A stretch of DNA of 64,000 nt from Morella rubra (lineage: Eukaryota > Streptophyta > Magnoliopsida > Fagales > Myricaceae): contig RXIC02000503.1 in NCBI GenBank assembly GCA_003952965.2, positions 223,235 through 287,234 on the forward strand. The letters are read 5' to 3'. Positions 1 through 12,400 of the stretch are shown piece by piece. The position numbers and the translations under genes are program-made. The notes beneath the pieces were generated by a model, which was not told where the DNA came from, did not search any database, and was given only the letters and a program-made list of their open reading frames with translations. Position 1 is the stretch's first letter. Each line of letters opens with the position of its first letter.

Positions 1-775
1 TCTCCTTACATTACATTACACTAAAGTTACATTAACACAGTCCAAACTATCCAACCCGCAAATTAGGAATAGATCTAGCGAAAAATAAAGAAAGGGTCAG
101 GGTTGGGACCGAGTGCCATAGTTTAGGGCCCAGTGTTGTATTGGGCCAGTAGATTGGGTAAGGGGCCAAGTTATATTAGGCCAATAGTTAGTATGGGCTA
201 GGCTTAGTTCCAACCCAAGTGTCAACAGATCCAACCCACTCGGGGGCAATAGGGGTAAAATCTGTTTGGCATTCTTATTTACATCCTAAGATAACTGTTT
301 GGGAAACCTTGGAGGCTTGTTACCTCGAATCAACATTATCCAATGTATTTTTCAATTTTAATACAATTACAGTCCATTTCTGTCACGTTTTGTGTTCGTA
401 TGTATCTTTAGGCTCACTTATAGCAATATTATGCACACTAACGGAGATTACGATACGAATTAACCACCTACAAAAAATGACCATATTGTCCTTGGAAAAA
501 GTTCAGTGGAAGACTTGTTTTAAAATACTAACCTTATTTAAAAGGCTCTTCGAAATCTTATTAATTACAAAAATATGGTTTGGGCAAAATTGGGACAATT
601 ATCAAATAATTTAGATTGCTCGAAGTGGCTTGAAAAATGAGGTAATTAATTAAACATAAGAATTTAGTAATTAATGGTTTTTAAAAGACAAGGTTATTCA
701 TTGAGTAAGTAAATTACTCTAGGGAGAGCAGAGATTGGAAAATAATAGATAAGCAAGAAGTTTTCATATACATGT

Positions 776-1393
776 CACGGTTTCCAAAACACATCCTTCT
801 CGAGGACTGCAAAAAGGGGCTAGAGCTACAAAAGTGTGAGCGCACTAAGGCTCATTAAGCCTATACAACCATGATGTAAAAAGCTACAAACGTTTTTACT
901 AGTACATCGAAAATAGAAAAGCTAAAGAACTAGAAAATATCCTATCAACGTATCACTTATCCTGTGATACCAACTCTCTATGGGTATAAATGCATCTGTA
1001 TTTGAGATACCACACTGATATTTCCACACCTAGATCTATGACTGATTCACCATACATCTAAAAGGGGGTGAGTCATATGGACTCAATAAGGTCGAGAAAG
1101 GGGCATATGCATAGATATAACAAATCAGCAGATAATGAAACTAAAATATTCATGTGCATTAAGTTATATAGGTCAAACAAATGCAATTGGTCGATGAGAT
1201 GAAATGCTATGCACCCATACCACGGTTTCCAAAACACATCCTTCTCGAGGACTGCAAAAAGGGGCTAGAGCTACAAAAGTGTGAGCGCACTAAGGCTCAT
1301 TAAGCCTATACAACCATGATGTAAAAAGTACAAACGTTTTTACTAGTACATCGAAAATAGAAAAGCTAAAGAACTAGAAAATATCCTATCAAC
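776..1393. repeat. Internal tandem duplication inside copy 1
   Basis: A block of about 174 bases (776-949, starting CACGGTTTCC) is repeated at 1221-1393. Between the two, 950-1220 is a shortened version of the sequence that follows at 1394-1864: fragments such as GGGGGTGAGTCATATGGACT appear in the same order but with pieces missing. Copy 2 (from 21009) has the block only once. Confidence 0.85.
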
Positions 1394-2225
1394 TAATCCT
1401 CCTTAGTATCAGAGGTGATATCCACCACGCCATTATCTGTGATACCAACTAGTCTCCACAGGCGGAGCCAGTGGTGATGGGTAGGAGACTACCGGCTTAC
1501 TGATGCATCAAACAGGCCAATGTCCTCGGGCTTGGGCAACGGGGGATCCTTGAGATACCAGTGGAGAGTGTGCTCTACTGATATTTCAAAGGAGTTTGAG
1601 ACTCACGCCGGGATGTGGAGGACAATGATGTAAGGGTCTAGATCTATGACTTTTTTGCTCTTGAAAAGCTTCATTTTCTTGTAGACATAATTGAGGCATC
1701 AACAACAAGAAAATAAAAGGGGGTGAGTCATATGGACTCAATAAGGTCGAGAAAGGGGCATGGCATGCATAGATATAACAAATCAGCAGATAATGAAACT
1801 AAAATTTCATGTGCATAAGTTATATAGGTCAAACAAATGCAATGGTCGTGAGATAATGCTATGCACCCAACCCTAATCCTTCCTTTGGTTTTGAGGTGTT
1901 TTTGGTGCTTGCTCTGTTCACCTCTAGAGTCAGGTTGCTCATCCCTCCTCTCATCGCGAGACTGTCCTGTGCCACACCAGGACCTACAAAGGTCTGTACC
2001 ACTTTTTTTTTTTTTAAATTTTTTTTTGTTATGTGCGCATTTTTAAAACACTACTAATTGGTAATACAAATTTATTTTAATAAACATAATTCATTGGATG
2101 TAAAAAATTAAAGAACAAGGAGAATAAAATAAAATATACTTAATCATTGAATAACAATGTTTTACAACAAACACAAGAATCTCTACAAGGGAGGAACTCC
2201 CCATCACATGGCCTATGATTTGTGT

Positions 2226-2700
2226 TTAGATGACACAGCTCTTAATGACATCGATTCCCATCTCAGTTGGATCAGTTGCTTGCAACTCAACCTGAATTCC
2301 ATCAAGCTCTCTCTTGAATCTATCTTTCGAGCTTGCATAGATCATCTTGTTTCTAACCCTAGACGTGTTGGGAGACCTTCATAGAACAGGTAACGAATTA
2401 GTGGTAAGAATCACCAATAACAGAACCATCACATATCAATCATGAGACTAGCTACTTAGACTAGCAATTCTCTTCCGTGACAAAATCGAAATCATAAACA
2501 GCATAACGACACTCATCGGCAGGAAGGCTTGCAGTGAAATCCTCGTAACCTTGTGTTGGCTCACCAAGCTTCTCCACAATAACTTGCTTTTGCTTCTCCT
2601 CAATCTTGAAAACTATGAAGCGATAGGTTCTTTTCGCCTTAAGCTCCAAAAACTTCAACTTGCAGTCATCATCCACAGCAAAACCTGAAGCTACATTGGC
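2226..2700 (-). pseudogene. Actin-depolymerizing factor (ADF/cofilin), damaged copy 1
   Basis: ADF/cofilin is a small cytosolic protein that severs and depolymerises actin filaments. Exon 2 (2464-2700) follows a splice acceptor AG (2701-2702) and encodes 79 residues starting [14 protein letters not shown] and ending FDFVTEENC, typical of plant ADFs. Exon 3 (2226-2376) encodes [10 protein letters not shown] through the actin-binding helix ([15 protein letters not shown]) and ends SCVI-stop; the usual plant ending is close to SRAN. The initiator ATG normally sits alone in exon 1, here lost in the assembly gap. Exon 2 lacks the usual ten-residue tail (QKSKIFFIAW): the codon after TGC is a stop, and only 87 bases separate the two exon blocks, with no workable donor site. 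Exon 3 begins with the single G expected to complete a split Trp codon, so the missing piece looks like a deletion. Probably a pseudogene; a mis-assembly cannot be excluded. Confidence 0.8.
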
Positions 2701-2825
2701 CTGAGAAGTTCATAGATATTATGGTTGACATAAATCAGTAACTCGTTCAGAGACAAATAATTTCGAATGTCACGTATAATTTCTTAAGTCAAGGCACAAA
2801 GAAACTTAAATCTTAAAATATAATG

Positions 2826-2923
2826 NNNNNNNNNNNNNNNNNNNNNNNNNNNNNNNNNNNNNNNNNNNNNNNNNNNNNNNNNNNNNNNNNNNNNNNNNNN
2901 NNNNNNNNNNNNNNNNNNNNNNN
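2826..2923. other. Assembly gap (98 N)
   Basis: A run of 98 undetermined bases cuts the first ADF copy inside its first intron and joins it to unrelated sequence. The junction is therefore not supported by sequence. Confidence 1.
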
Positions 2924-3500
2924 GCCCATCCTTGCAATATTTTTGTTTTTCAATTTTTTTTCATTCCCTTAAATACAAAAACACGAAGTAATGAGAAATT
3001 CAAAGTGACAATTTTAATTTTTCTGTAATTATGTTTGCATCAATCGAACAACTAATGTAGTCCGTAATTACTGTTGTGTTTATAATATTTTTTTTTGTCA
3101 TTCAACGCAGAATTCTCCAACTGTAAATTCAAATGTCGACTGAAAGTTAAAAGTAAATTCATATATTCACATACTGACAACCCTAAATACCTTTATTTCT
3201 TCATCAAATGCAGGGCCATTACTAGTTCACATTTGACCAGTCTCTACAATTTTTAAGACAAAATAAATAAAACCGCACACTAACGACCCCATATGGAGCT
3301 GCGTCTGTCCATGACCGCAACAACAGAATGGTGGCTCCGCCATCGTCAAGTACACTATCTAGCTATAATATCTATAAATCAAAACATCATAAAAAACTAA
3401 TATCAATCACAAATTCAAATCCATAATCTTAAAACAGATTGAATCGTATACCACTTTCGGGAACAACCACGTCGACCACGTTTTATGGGATATAAATTAC
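2924..3500. other. AT-rich non-coding stretch
   Basis: No gene seen. The sequence is AT-rich, and its right end runs into the 3' flank of the Harbinger transposase remnant. Confidence 0.5.
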
Positions 3501-3659
3501 TGATATTGTGGTATATTGCCTTGCGCGTGCATCCACATCATGTTAGCGATCTCATCATTTTTTTACGCGCATGGCTGCTGCACCTCATCTTAAAACTTTA
3601 GAGCAGAGCCAAACAATGACTGCATTGGTCATCGGTTCCTTCCGTCTCACCCAAAGCAT

Positions 3660-4937
3660 TTGGGTTACCCTATCATTGAAAAATCACATCATCCTCGGCT
3701 CCATCTAACTTTATAGAGTTGTGTATAACACAACTCCTACCACCATCTTCGCTTGGGTGCGCATAGTAAAATTAGTCATCTTTTTCAGGATTGCAAATGT
3801 GATTTCAGTGCCGAAAATATCTTTCAATTATATTCCTCAACGAGCTATGGTTATGATTAAATAATTCCTCAACGAGTCCCCTTGTGCCGCCGCTGGTGTT
3901 GAAGTTTTGTAAATGATACCTCTCTCCCTTGTATGGTGAGAGGTACCCTTCCATACACGGGTACCCAGAGTCGACGACGTAATATTTCCCTCTACAAATA
4001 CATTTTTGCGAATACTTACTTATATGCAATGATAAATATTGCATGAAAAACATGTTGTGAAATCGTATACTGCATTACCTAGTGGTGGGTGAGGAAATTC
4101 GGGTGCACAACACATGGCGTCGAATAATATACGTGTATCATGAGTGGAACCTTCCCAACCATTATATGCAAAAGTGTACAGCATGTCGAAGTCGCAGATA
4201 CACAATACATTTTGGGACAGTTGACTGTGTCGATCGTAATACGCCGCTTTGATGTTATGATAGACCCTAACAGCAACGACGTGTATCCCGTCCATTGCAC
4301 CGATACAGTCCTATCCCAAAAAATACAAGACCAAAACATATATTAATACATAGAATAGTGTACTTAGCCCAAACGAGTGATATATGATTAATGGGAGCTA
4401 ACAACACACGTACCTTAAACCAGTAGTCGTACTTTGGGTTTCCTTTAATATATGGATGGACGCCTCAGTGTGTCGTGGGCGTTTAATTGTGAGGGTCAAT
4501 CTGCATAAAGCAGCCATGATCTGATGAAAGTAAGAATTCACCGTTTGCCTAGAATGTTGAAATCGATCCATAACTTGCCGTTGAGTTTCTCTGTGCCCCA
4601 TGATCTTTATAAACATGCATAATGCCTCCTCCACCCCTAAGCGTTCTGTGGGTTTGTATCCACCCTCTGCTACTAGCATGTGGGCTAGCAATTGAAAAAC
4701 CCTAGGCACCATCCTATAATTGTTCTGAAAATTTGTTGTACTGGGATGATTAAGAACCCCTTCATATAATCTGCCCCCAGTAGTCCCACTGAGGAACATG
4801 GGCAAGCACTGGTTACATCTTCTCCGTCTGCAAGATGCAACGCAGACGGCACATGCGACCATGATAACTTTCCTGATATTCTCCTCCAAGTCAGGGTTGT
4901 GGCCACAAAAATGGCACGGACATGATATCTGTTGCAA
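3660..4937 (-). pseudogene. PIF/Harbinger transposase (HARBI1/ALP1-like), decayed
   Basis: Three minus-strand frames together resemble the plant Harbinger nuclease. The 4398-4937 frame has the N-terminal helical region, including YRMVPRVFQLLAHML and the helix-turn-helix-like stretch RQVMDRFQHSRQTVNSYFHQ. The 4020-4295 frame has the first catalytic block (MDGIHV) and the ICDFDMLYTFAYNGWEGS block. The 3805-4053 frame has KYYVVDSGYP followed by NHNHSSLRNIIERYF. Further homology (ILKKM...RTQ) runs to about 3660 in another frame. The family cuts and pastes DNA with a DDE active site and usually duplicates a TTA target. An intron may lie between 4295 and 4398, but the frame change after ERYF shows the protein is broken. 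I could not place the terminal inverted repeats. Confidence 0.85.
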
Positions 4938-5005
4938 AAGCTACCTGCTCAAACTGTGAAACGCTTAGGCTAGCATGTCCTCCCTATTTGTGTGTCTCAC
5001 TGGGG

Positions 5006-6340
5006 CTAGCTTCTCCTCCCCATTGGTGTGTCACTCGAACCAGCTTCTCCTCCCCAGGGCTGCGTCCCGCTGGGGGCCGGTCCATCTCTGCACCAATACA
5101 GTGAGTAATATTGTGGGTCCACCCTGGGGTTCATGTCATTGGGGCCAGTGTCTCCTCCCCAGTACGAGAAGTAATACTGCGGGTACATACTGGGGTTTGT
5201 GCCACTGTGTCAGCATCTCTGGCTAGAAGTTTGACCCACTACCTCTACCGTCCTGGCCCATGCCACATGAATGGAATGGGTCCATACTTGATAGATTGAA
5301 AAGGTAGAGATCTTGCATATACTCCTGTCAAATCGGTGCCCGAGTGTTCAATTTCTTACTATTGAGAGAAGAAAACAAACTATTATTGTGAATTTAAAAT
5401 ACATCCGGTTTAAAATATTTGTCAAGTGTTCAAGGTAAAAAATTAATTATTATGATAGTAATTTATAATTATGAAGATAAAATAATTAAATATTTCACAA
5501 GTTAATTTTCACTACAAATCCGATCTACACTTCAGAAATTTCTCAGTATTTCGTGTGTATCAATCATTTAAAAGTGTAAAAATTAATTACTATTGAAAAT
5601 GGGTTTCATAAAACTTATATATTTATCACTCATTGATTAATATATGAGTAAGTTGATCACGATGATTGGTTGTGAGCGTTCATCCTAAGAGCATGCCGTG
5701 CATCGTTGCTGCTCGTAATGTATTAAACCAAACAAATAAATTAGTCCAAAAAATTTATCATTGCATCAGAACAGACTAGAATAAAATAGTACGAAATCAA
5801 CATAGGATACCATAGCAACCAATTTTGTTCATAACAAACAAGTAAACGTGCATAAAAATCTAAAAGTGATTTTAGCAAAGATAATACTCCTAACGAACAC
5901 AAACAAGTGCATATGAACCATAAAGAGAGATAATGCAATGGCTTCATTTGCGGGACCATGCCCACCAATTCCTTCTAGTAGGAGGCATGAACAGGAAGCC
6001 GGTCTGGTTGTCAACGTGCCAGATAGATGGCCAAAGACAATTCTGTACTGCTCTTCCGTCAGTTGGGGGTCAATCTTCTCAAGTGCTTCTGTGCATGCCA
6101 AGAAAGTAGGATTGAACTGGCTGCTGGCACCATGGCACTGCGTCTAGCCATCAATCCATTCATTTGCTTTGTCAAAGAACAACTCCTCACTACTGCGCTA
6201 TGCCTTCCCCTCTCCCCGTCCACCGATAGAAGTAGTTCCCCACTTCTTAGAACTCGATTGGGTGTTCATAGGGGTAGGGCCATCACTATCAATCAAGACA
6301 CCCCCGCTAGCACCATCGCATTTTCATTCCCTGGATAGCA
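5006..6340 (-). pseudogene. Probable Harbinger ORF1 (Myb/SANT-like) remnant
   Basis: Upstream of the transposase on the same strand is a Tyr/Pro/Gly-rich N-terminal-like segment (5006-5188, starting MYPQYYFSYWGGD). Around 5940-6320 are coding-like pieces including CTEALEKIDPQLTEEQYRIV and, in another frame, a Ser/Gly-rich stretch with DSDGPTP. Plant PIF/Harbinger elements carry a second ORF for a Myb/SANT-like DNA-binding partner with this style of C-terminus. The position and strand fit, but frames are broken and no Myb tryptophan triad could be laid out, so this is inference. Confidence 0.45.
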
Positions 6341-6713
6341 AAATATGTACTCAATGATATTAAATGCAGCTGGAAATAAAATATGTACTCGATGAAATAT
6401 TGAAAAGGAAGTATTCTAAAGAAAAGAGAGTAATATAGTGAAGAAGTAGAGGTTTCCCAAATAGAGAAAAAAAAACCTACTTTGCCAAAAAGAAGAAACT
6501 GCTTCAACTTGATCCTCCAAATCTCATTCATATATTAGACGAATGGTCATTACATAGTGCTAACTAGACTTTTAATTCTATGATAACAATAGCTCATTCA
6601 TTGACCTTGGACTTTTACAATTCCACATGCTAATCATCAGTATAAACTTGAGCCTTGAATCATGCGATATATGTCAAGGTACCATGAATCGAGACTACAT
6701 GCAGAATATTGTC

Positions 6714-6755
<42 letters not shown>

Positions 6756-8976
6756 TTTGTTTGTATTTGATGAGATGGGTTTCTGATATCAGGTTACAAA
6801 AACGTATTAGGATATATAGCAGCCCATCTTCATGGTAAAAAGATTTGGACATGTGACTATGAAAGGTGCAGCAACATTAGATAGCACAGACACTAGTAAG
6901 GCAAAGGTCAAAAGCAAGATCCTTCATCAAACAGAAAGAAACATGTAGCATGTAGAAAGAAGCAGGGATTAATGGACCCAATTTGCAGGATCCATGATGC
7001 ATCACAAATTGCTAAATGACCTCTTCTGTCCTAAGTACTACAATCCAAATTGCTAGATGATCTCTTATATATTCATCTAAAAGAACTGGAAGAAAGTTGA
7101 CCCATTCAACTTTTTAGAAAAACTTCTCCGAAACACATGAAAATTTGAGCTCAATTTTTGGAAAAACTTCCAACTATATGGCGCAGAAATTAGAGTACAT
7201 GTTTCGTATACAAGCATGAGATGCTTCTTTGGTTTGTTTAAATGTGGGTTCCAATCTCTCTTATAGATGCCTTCTATTTGCCATGGTTTACACACAACAT
7301 AAATAAGATATTAGATGCCACTTGCTGTGATCAAAGAAGAAAAAAAAAGGGTGTTACTTGTTGCAGAAAGTCCTTAGGTCAATTTAAAGGTATTTGGTTG
7401 AGTGAAGTACTCTTGTTCAGATCAGCTCAGCTTCAAGCTGTTCAAATAATTACTATATGTATGATGAACTCTTTGCATTTTCTAAATCCTACTTTCCCTC
7501 AAGCCTCAAGGTGTTACAAAACCAGCACTTATAATTTAGAGATTAGGGACGAACAAACAGATATGAGAAAGTAGATAAAATATGTCACATCCACCACATG
7601 AATCAGATGGTGGATATGCATTCTTTACATATCCAAAAGATAACTGTTATAATACACAAGGGAAAAAAAGAACCCTGAGAGAAAGATTTGCGTAGAGAAC
7701 CAGCCATAGTAACTTTAAAGAGAAATTGACATAGGTCAAAAAAGGTATATTTCTCAAGAGGCAACAGTAAAATAGGTTGCTCATAGACATATGGTAGCAA
7801 GTAAAATGCACGCATCAGCCAGGTAGATTTTCATAACCAATTGGACCTTTCTATGAAAATCACAAGAATATATTAGATAATTTTTCTAGATCTAAGTAGA
7901 AATTGGAAAGGTATGATTATGAAACTCTAATGCCATAACAAATGGATCACCACTCCTTAGAATAGTATTCTAAAGAAAGAAGAAAGATGCAATAAAAATC
8001 TACAATATACATTTACTAATCAATAGGATCTTCATTCTGCTATTATGCTCAACTCGTTAAGCAAGAAACAAGCTGTAAAAGTGAATGTTGACATTCTCAA
8101 AACCAACAAAATGCAAGAAAAGTCCACAAACAACAAATAAAACACATACGTATAACTAGGAATATTCAAAAGAGATGCAATAACAATCCATAATATAGTA
8201 AATAAGGCATTCATTAATGAGAAAAATCCTTTATTATAATAACGGCAGAATGACCAATCTTTGTAAATAGCCAAGCCTCGTAGTTCCTGAAAAAGCAAGT
8301 GAGTTTCTCAGCATCCAAACTGAGTTACTAGGTCAAAAGGGTGAAGTAGAGAGTCAATGATTTGTTTCACAATTGCAACAACTATGTACACATTACCATG
8401 ATCTAGATTAGGTCTTCTATACCATGCTCACAATGGGTAGGGCTGGCAGGTTTGAAGGTGGGGGAAGAAGACATGATACCTACCATTTATGATTTATCTA
8501 GAGTCTAGCTTGTACTCAGAAGAGCCAGAGCATAGTTCTACACCGATTATAAAAGTAGACCCAAGAAGACCAATTTCTGAATTAAATTTTTGAGCCTAGT
8601 GGTAATTTACAACTCCAAACCAAGAATCCTCAGTTTGTCACATAATAGGCAACAAATAAAATACAACCGACAACATCATTGGACAAGAGAAATTGGCAAC
8701 AAAGGTGCAATACCAATTAAGAAGTTACGAAAAGCTTGTGTGTAGGGGTATATTGAGAACCCTTGTAATCAACAGCAGATGGGAAAAAGAAAGAACACTC
8801 GGTAGATACCAAAAAGCAATCCCTCTTGGTCATTAAAAGGAAAAAGGTTTAGAAAGCAAAAGAACAAACAAGCTTCTTGACTCTAGGATGCCACAAACCA
8901 ATATAACTATCACATGATTGATCTCACTCCAAATTCAACCTAAGATAAAGCAAAAGGAAATAAGAGGGATTAAATC
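6340..8976. other. Non-coding interval
   Basis: No coding region could be supported on either strand; open frames here are short and compositionally random. The only structured item is the TA/TG microsatellite near 6.72 kb. Confidence 0.5.
6714..6754. repeat. (TA)n(TG)n microsatellite
   Basis: A short TA run passes into about 16 TG dinucleotides. It is a simple sequence repeat that would be polymorphic by slippage. Confidence 0.95.
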
Positions 8977-9049
8977 TCAACCACCAAATGTTAGTAATTT
9001 CATGAAGGAAAGTAACAGTAAAAAGCAATTCGTTGAAGAGTTAACTGAC

Positions 9050-9274
9050 CTGGCTGCTCTAACGTGTGTGGGGTGCCGTGGCTCTCGATGTTGAAAATGA
9101 TCTCCACTGCTTGGGATAGAAGGAACGGGAGGGCCGATTGTGGGTTGGTCTTCTTCCTCTATGTAGTGGACGCTCATTTATAGAAGGGAGGGGCTGTTCA
9201 CCCTTGAGTGAGCTGTCCCTTAGACATCTCCTCATACTAGTGGAATCCATGGTGCATCCGGTAGAGTTGCACAC
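9050..9274 (-). other. Possible first exon of an unknown minus-strand gene
   Basis: A TATAAAT hexamer-like box (minus strand, 9176-9182) is followed by an open frame starting MSVHYIEEEDQPTIGPPVP. It ends at a possible donor (CAGCCAG then GTCAGT, near 9050). No downstream exon was recognised towards 6.3 kb, so this could be chance. Confidence 0.2.
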
Positions 9275-9574
9275 CTTTGAGCTACGGATTGGACCTCACG
9301 ACTCAAGGCCGGTAAAAAAGGCCACTACTTCTCCATATCCACGAGCACAAATAGGAGACAAGGACAAAAACGTCCTAAAATTGGTACAGGTCAAAATTTT
9401 AGGGTATCAAAAGTGTGTTTAGCTTGCTCAAAATTTTGGGTTATCAAATGCCACCCTAATAAAATACCAACTGTGGTAAATAAAAAACTTACAAACCACA
9501 CATATGTCTTTAATACAAACTAGAAATAAAATAAAGAACTGTCTGATAACAATCTTATGTATTACACCACATAT

Positions 9575-10955
9575 TTAATATCTATTACAGAAATTCTTGT
9601 AAGGTCCAGACTTGAATTTCTTGGGAGATGTCCTTGCCATTTGTCCTGGCCTGCCATATCTTGGAACGTGCTCGAAAGTACCCATCAAGCTGCAGTCTGA
9701 ATTCTCCCTCCTCTGAGTCTGATTAATCCAAGGTGGACAATTTTTACAAAAATCATGCTTTTGTCCAACAAACCTTGGATAATACTTCGGGCTATAATCA
9801 TAAAATTTAGTTTTAGAATTAATATCAGCCTTAACAACATTAGAGAAACTTAACTTATTAAATCTGGAACTTAGTGAATTTATAGAATAGGCAAACCTTT
9901 GATTAATAAGCCTTTTCGGTTGAAATTGAGCTAAAACAGACCTTGGATGTATAGTTTCAGCTTTAAATCCATGTGGTTCACCTGATTGCATGCTTGCCAT
10001 GTGTGTGCTGTTTGGAGTTGGATTTGGTAGATTATTTTGGCTTCGTTGGCTAGAGATTGGGCTTCCTTCATAGGCTACACTAGAGTTAATCATTTCACAT
10101 GCCTGGGCTTTGATTTTAAGTTGCACTGGACATCCCACTTTTTTCTTGGCTGTCACACGAATTCTCGAATTGGGCTTCTAGTAAGGCACGCGAATCTATC
10201 CATTGTCTTAGGCTTTTTCATTAACCAATACGTTACCGTTTGCTTTATGTGAGACTTGTGAATGACGCTATGAAAAGGTACTGTGCACTTCGTCTTCTTC
10301 ATTCAAGCAGTGAGTATCTTCAAAGTCAAATGAAGTAATATTTGGTTTGACCGCTACCTTTGAAGTTTGATAACATTTGTCATCTTCCAGTAAAACTTCC
10401 TTTCCTTTACAACTTTGAATAGTGATATTTCCTTTGGATTAGAACTTTGACTATTTAACTTTTTTTCTTTGTTCAAACTGTGAATGCTTTCAACATCCAG
10501 TGAAGATGATTTGCTTTTAGCCAACATCTGCGACGTCTCTCCATGCTTAAAACTAGTTAGTATGTTTTCGCTAACATTTTTGAACCTAGGGGGAGGACTA
10601 TCAGTAGACTTAGACGGCGGAATAGGAGAAAAAGAAATTAGATCACTCTATTGCAATAACAGAGACCCCGATTGTCAATAACGTTCTTCCCTGTCATAGA
10701 CATCATGCAGCTCTTTAAATCTTCAGTATAGTGTAGACCTCCAACGGTTATTTGAAATGGTTTACAACCCAGTTCGAAAACGTTTCGAACATAATTGTAA
10801 AAAGCCAGTGTCGATGCAAGCCCAAGAGTTTGTCTGTTTAGTGTCCTCTCCACCTGAGCCATTGGATGTTCAGATTGAGCATCATCTTCTGGTAAAACCA
10901 TAGCTCTAACACCACTGATAAAAATGAATGATTGCTGAAAATCATCTTTCGCCAA
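9575..10955 (-). pseudogene. Unidentified protein relic, several frames
   Basis: A chain of minus-strand coding-like blocks that I do not recognise. From the 5' side: 10638-10955 (contains RAMVLPEDDAQS and QITVGGLHYTEDLKSCMMSM); about 10290-10625 in another frame, rich in Ser/Lys/Asp with SPIPPSKSTDSPPPRFKNV; a short block with KTMDRFACLTRSPIREFV; and the 193-residue C-terminal frame 9575-10156 with HDFCKNCPPW and the basic tail KKFKSGPYKNF. The blocks follow in order with amino-acid-like composition and abrupt frame changes between them. This fits either a multi-exon gene whose short introns I cannot place or a frameshifted relic. Its function is unknown. Confidence 0.45.
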
Positions 10956-11369
10956 TCAAATCCTTTGGCATTGAGATGCTCTGTTTTACTTAAAGAAAAC
11001 TGGAGAGAAAATTGAATGATATTAACACGCTGTTCAACGAGATTATATAGACTTCATTGCAATAGTTGCATCTCTTAAAACTATTACATCTCATGGCCAA
11101 CAGAAGTAGTAATTCCCATTGCTTACATTGTTTGACCGGTTGGCTTATACTGGTTTGGTTCATGGCAATGATGAATTTGAAGCAAGACAACGCATCCATG
11201 CGTTGCATTGTTTCAACAGATCATACACAAATAAGAACTCCATAAGTTGTATTGCAAAAGATAACGTGGTAAAAGGATTATTGGTCCTAAGAACCACAAG
11301 CTCTTTCACCGAGTCTCGAGGTTTCTCCACTAAATTCCCTTCAATCAAGGGAATTGTTTCCTTACACTA

Positions 11370-12400
11370 GAGCTTGAGAATCTTCTCTTCAAGTTTCAAG
11401 AGCGAGTTTGAGAATAAACTTTTCCAAACTCCTTTTTTCGATGAACAACCCTTACCGAAATGAAATAAGAGACCCTCTCTTACAAGTAGAAGTGGATGAA
11501 TGAAATTATTCAAATAAATTCTCTTGATGGAGTAGATATTACAATGAAAGTTTCTATCTCTTTGACTTTACACAATAACAAGGATGTGAAATGTTGATTA
11601 TGTGTGAATGATATGAGAAGTAAGATTCAAAAAGTTTTTTTTTTTTAATCATTCTTAGCCTTGTAAAAGTCAAATGGTCGTTCAACAACATTTATGAGGC
11701 TTTAAGATGGTCTTAAATAGCCCTAATAAGAAAACTAACGGTTTGGGGTTGATTTGTCAAAATTGTGTTGGACTGCTACAGGATTCCGTTACTCCAATGG
11801 TCAAAAGTAAAAAAGATTGAGTTTTGAGAAATAGTACCTGGTCGATCGCTTCACTAGGTGGTTGATCCTTTATAGACCGATTCTTACAACCAGGTCGACC
11901 TTTTCAAGAATAATGAGCTATTTAAATGAAAAACCATACGATCACTGAACCTGGTTGACCTCTTTATTTAAAGGATCAACTGCTTCATTAAAAAAAAATC
12001 ATTTTTTTTCCTTCTTAAAATCTCAATTTTAAAAACCAACTCATCATAAGTATAAATAAGGTTTTAGAGTTTGTGTATGGATAATTTGAAGCCACTAAAA
12101 ATATATTTTGATCTTCAAAACAAGTGATAGTTATTTATGCACGGTTTGAAAAATATGTAATTGTGTGGTTCAAATCCTTGTTAAAAGGTGAAGTCTAGAG
12201 TTACAAAAACTATCCTAATGACTTGAGTCTTTATTTTTTGAGACACTTACATTAAATTGATCGTTGCTTGTCCGTTTCGTGCTCATATTGAATATTCTTT
12301 GCTTATCTTCTCAATTATTTTTATTGTTATCATCAAAACATCGATTGTGACTATTACAGGTGGACATGTTAGTTGACGTGGTGGAGTATGTTTCTATTGA
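11370..12400. repeat. Dispersed LTR-like repeat (copy A)
   Basis: Several blocks match 28.2-29.24 kb in the same orientation. Examples are the stretch with ACAAGGATGT and GTGTGAATGATATGAGAA, and the block around GGTTTGAAA...GTGTGG...TTCAAATCCTTGT, followed by an ATCGATTGTGA ending. The shared order suggests two diverged LTRs or internal ends of one copia-like family. No terminal dinucleotides or target duplication were identified. Confidence 0.6.

Larger units (their letters stand above)
1..2825. repeat. Upstream copy of a large duplicated segment (copy 1)
   Basis: This stretch is nearly identical to 20234-22625 in the same orientation, starting at base 1, so the duplication may extend beyond the window. 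The first 770 bases align without gaps at an offset of 20233. The copy then gains about 430 bases from an internal rearrangement (776-1393) and shows many one-base differences. It stops at an assembly gap, while copy 2 continues into the 5' part of the ADF locus. The high identity over non-coding sequence means either a very recent duplication or two haplotypes placed in one scaffold. The 131-residue open frame at 219-614 lies in this repeat; it has no recognisable domain and I do not treat it as a gene. Confidence 0.95.

Noticed and set aside
219-614. 131-residue open frame, repeated identically at 20452-20847
   Set aside because: It is identical only because the whole region is duplicated. 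It has no domain and lies in sequence 3' of the ADF locus, so it is not supported as a gene.
4922-5299. Plus-strand frames with repeated SSP/GAS-type composition
   Set aside because: They overlap, in the opposite strand, the coding-like 5006-5188 frame belonging to the Harbinger remnant and read as its shadow.
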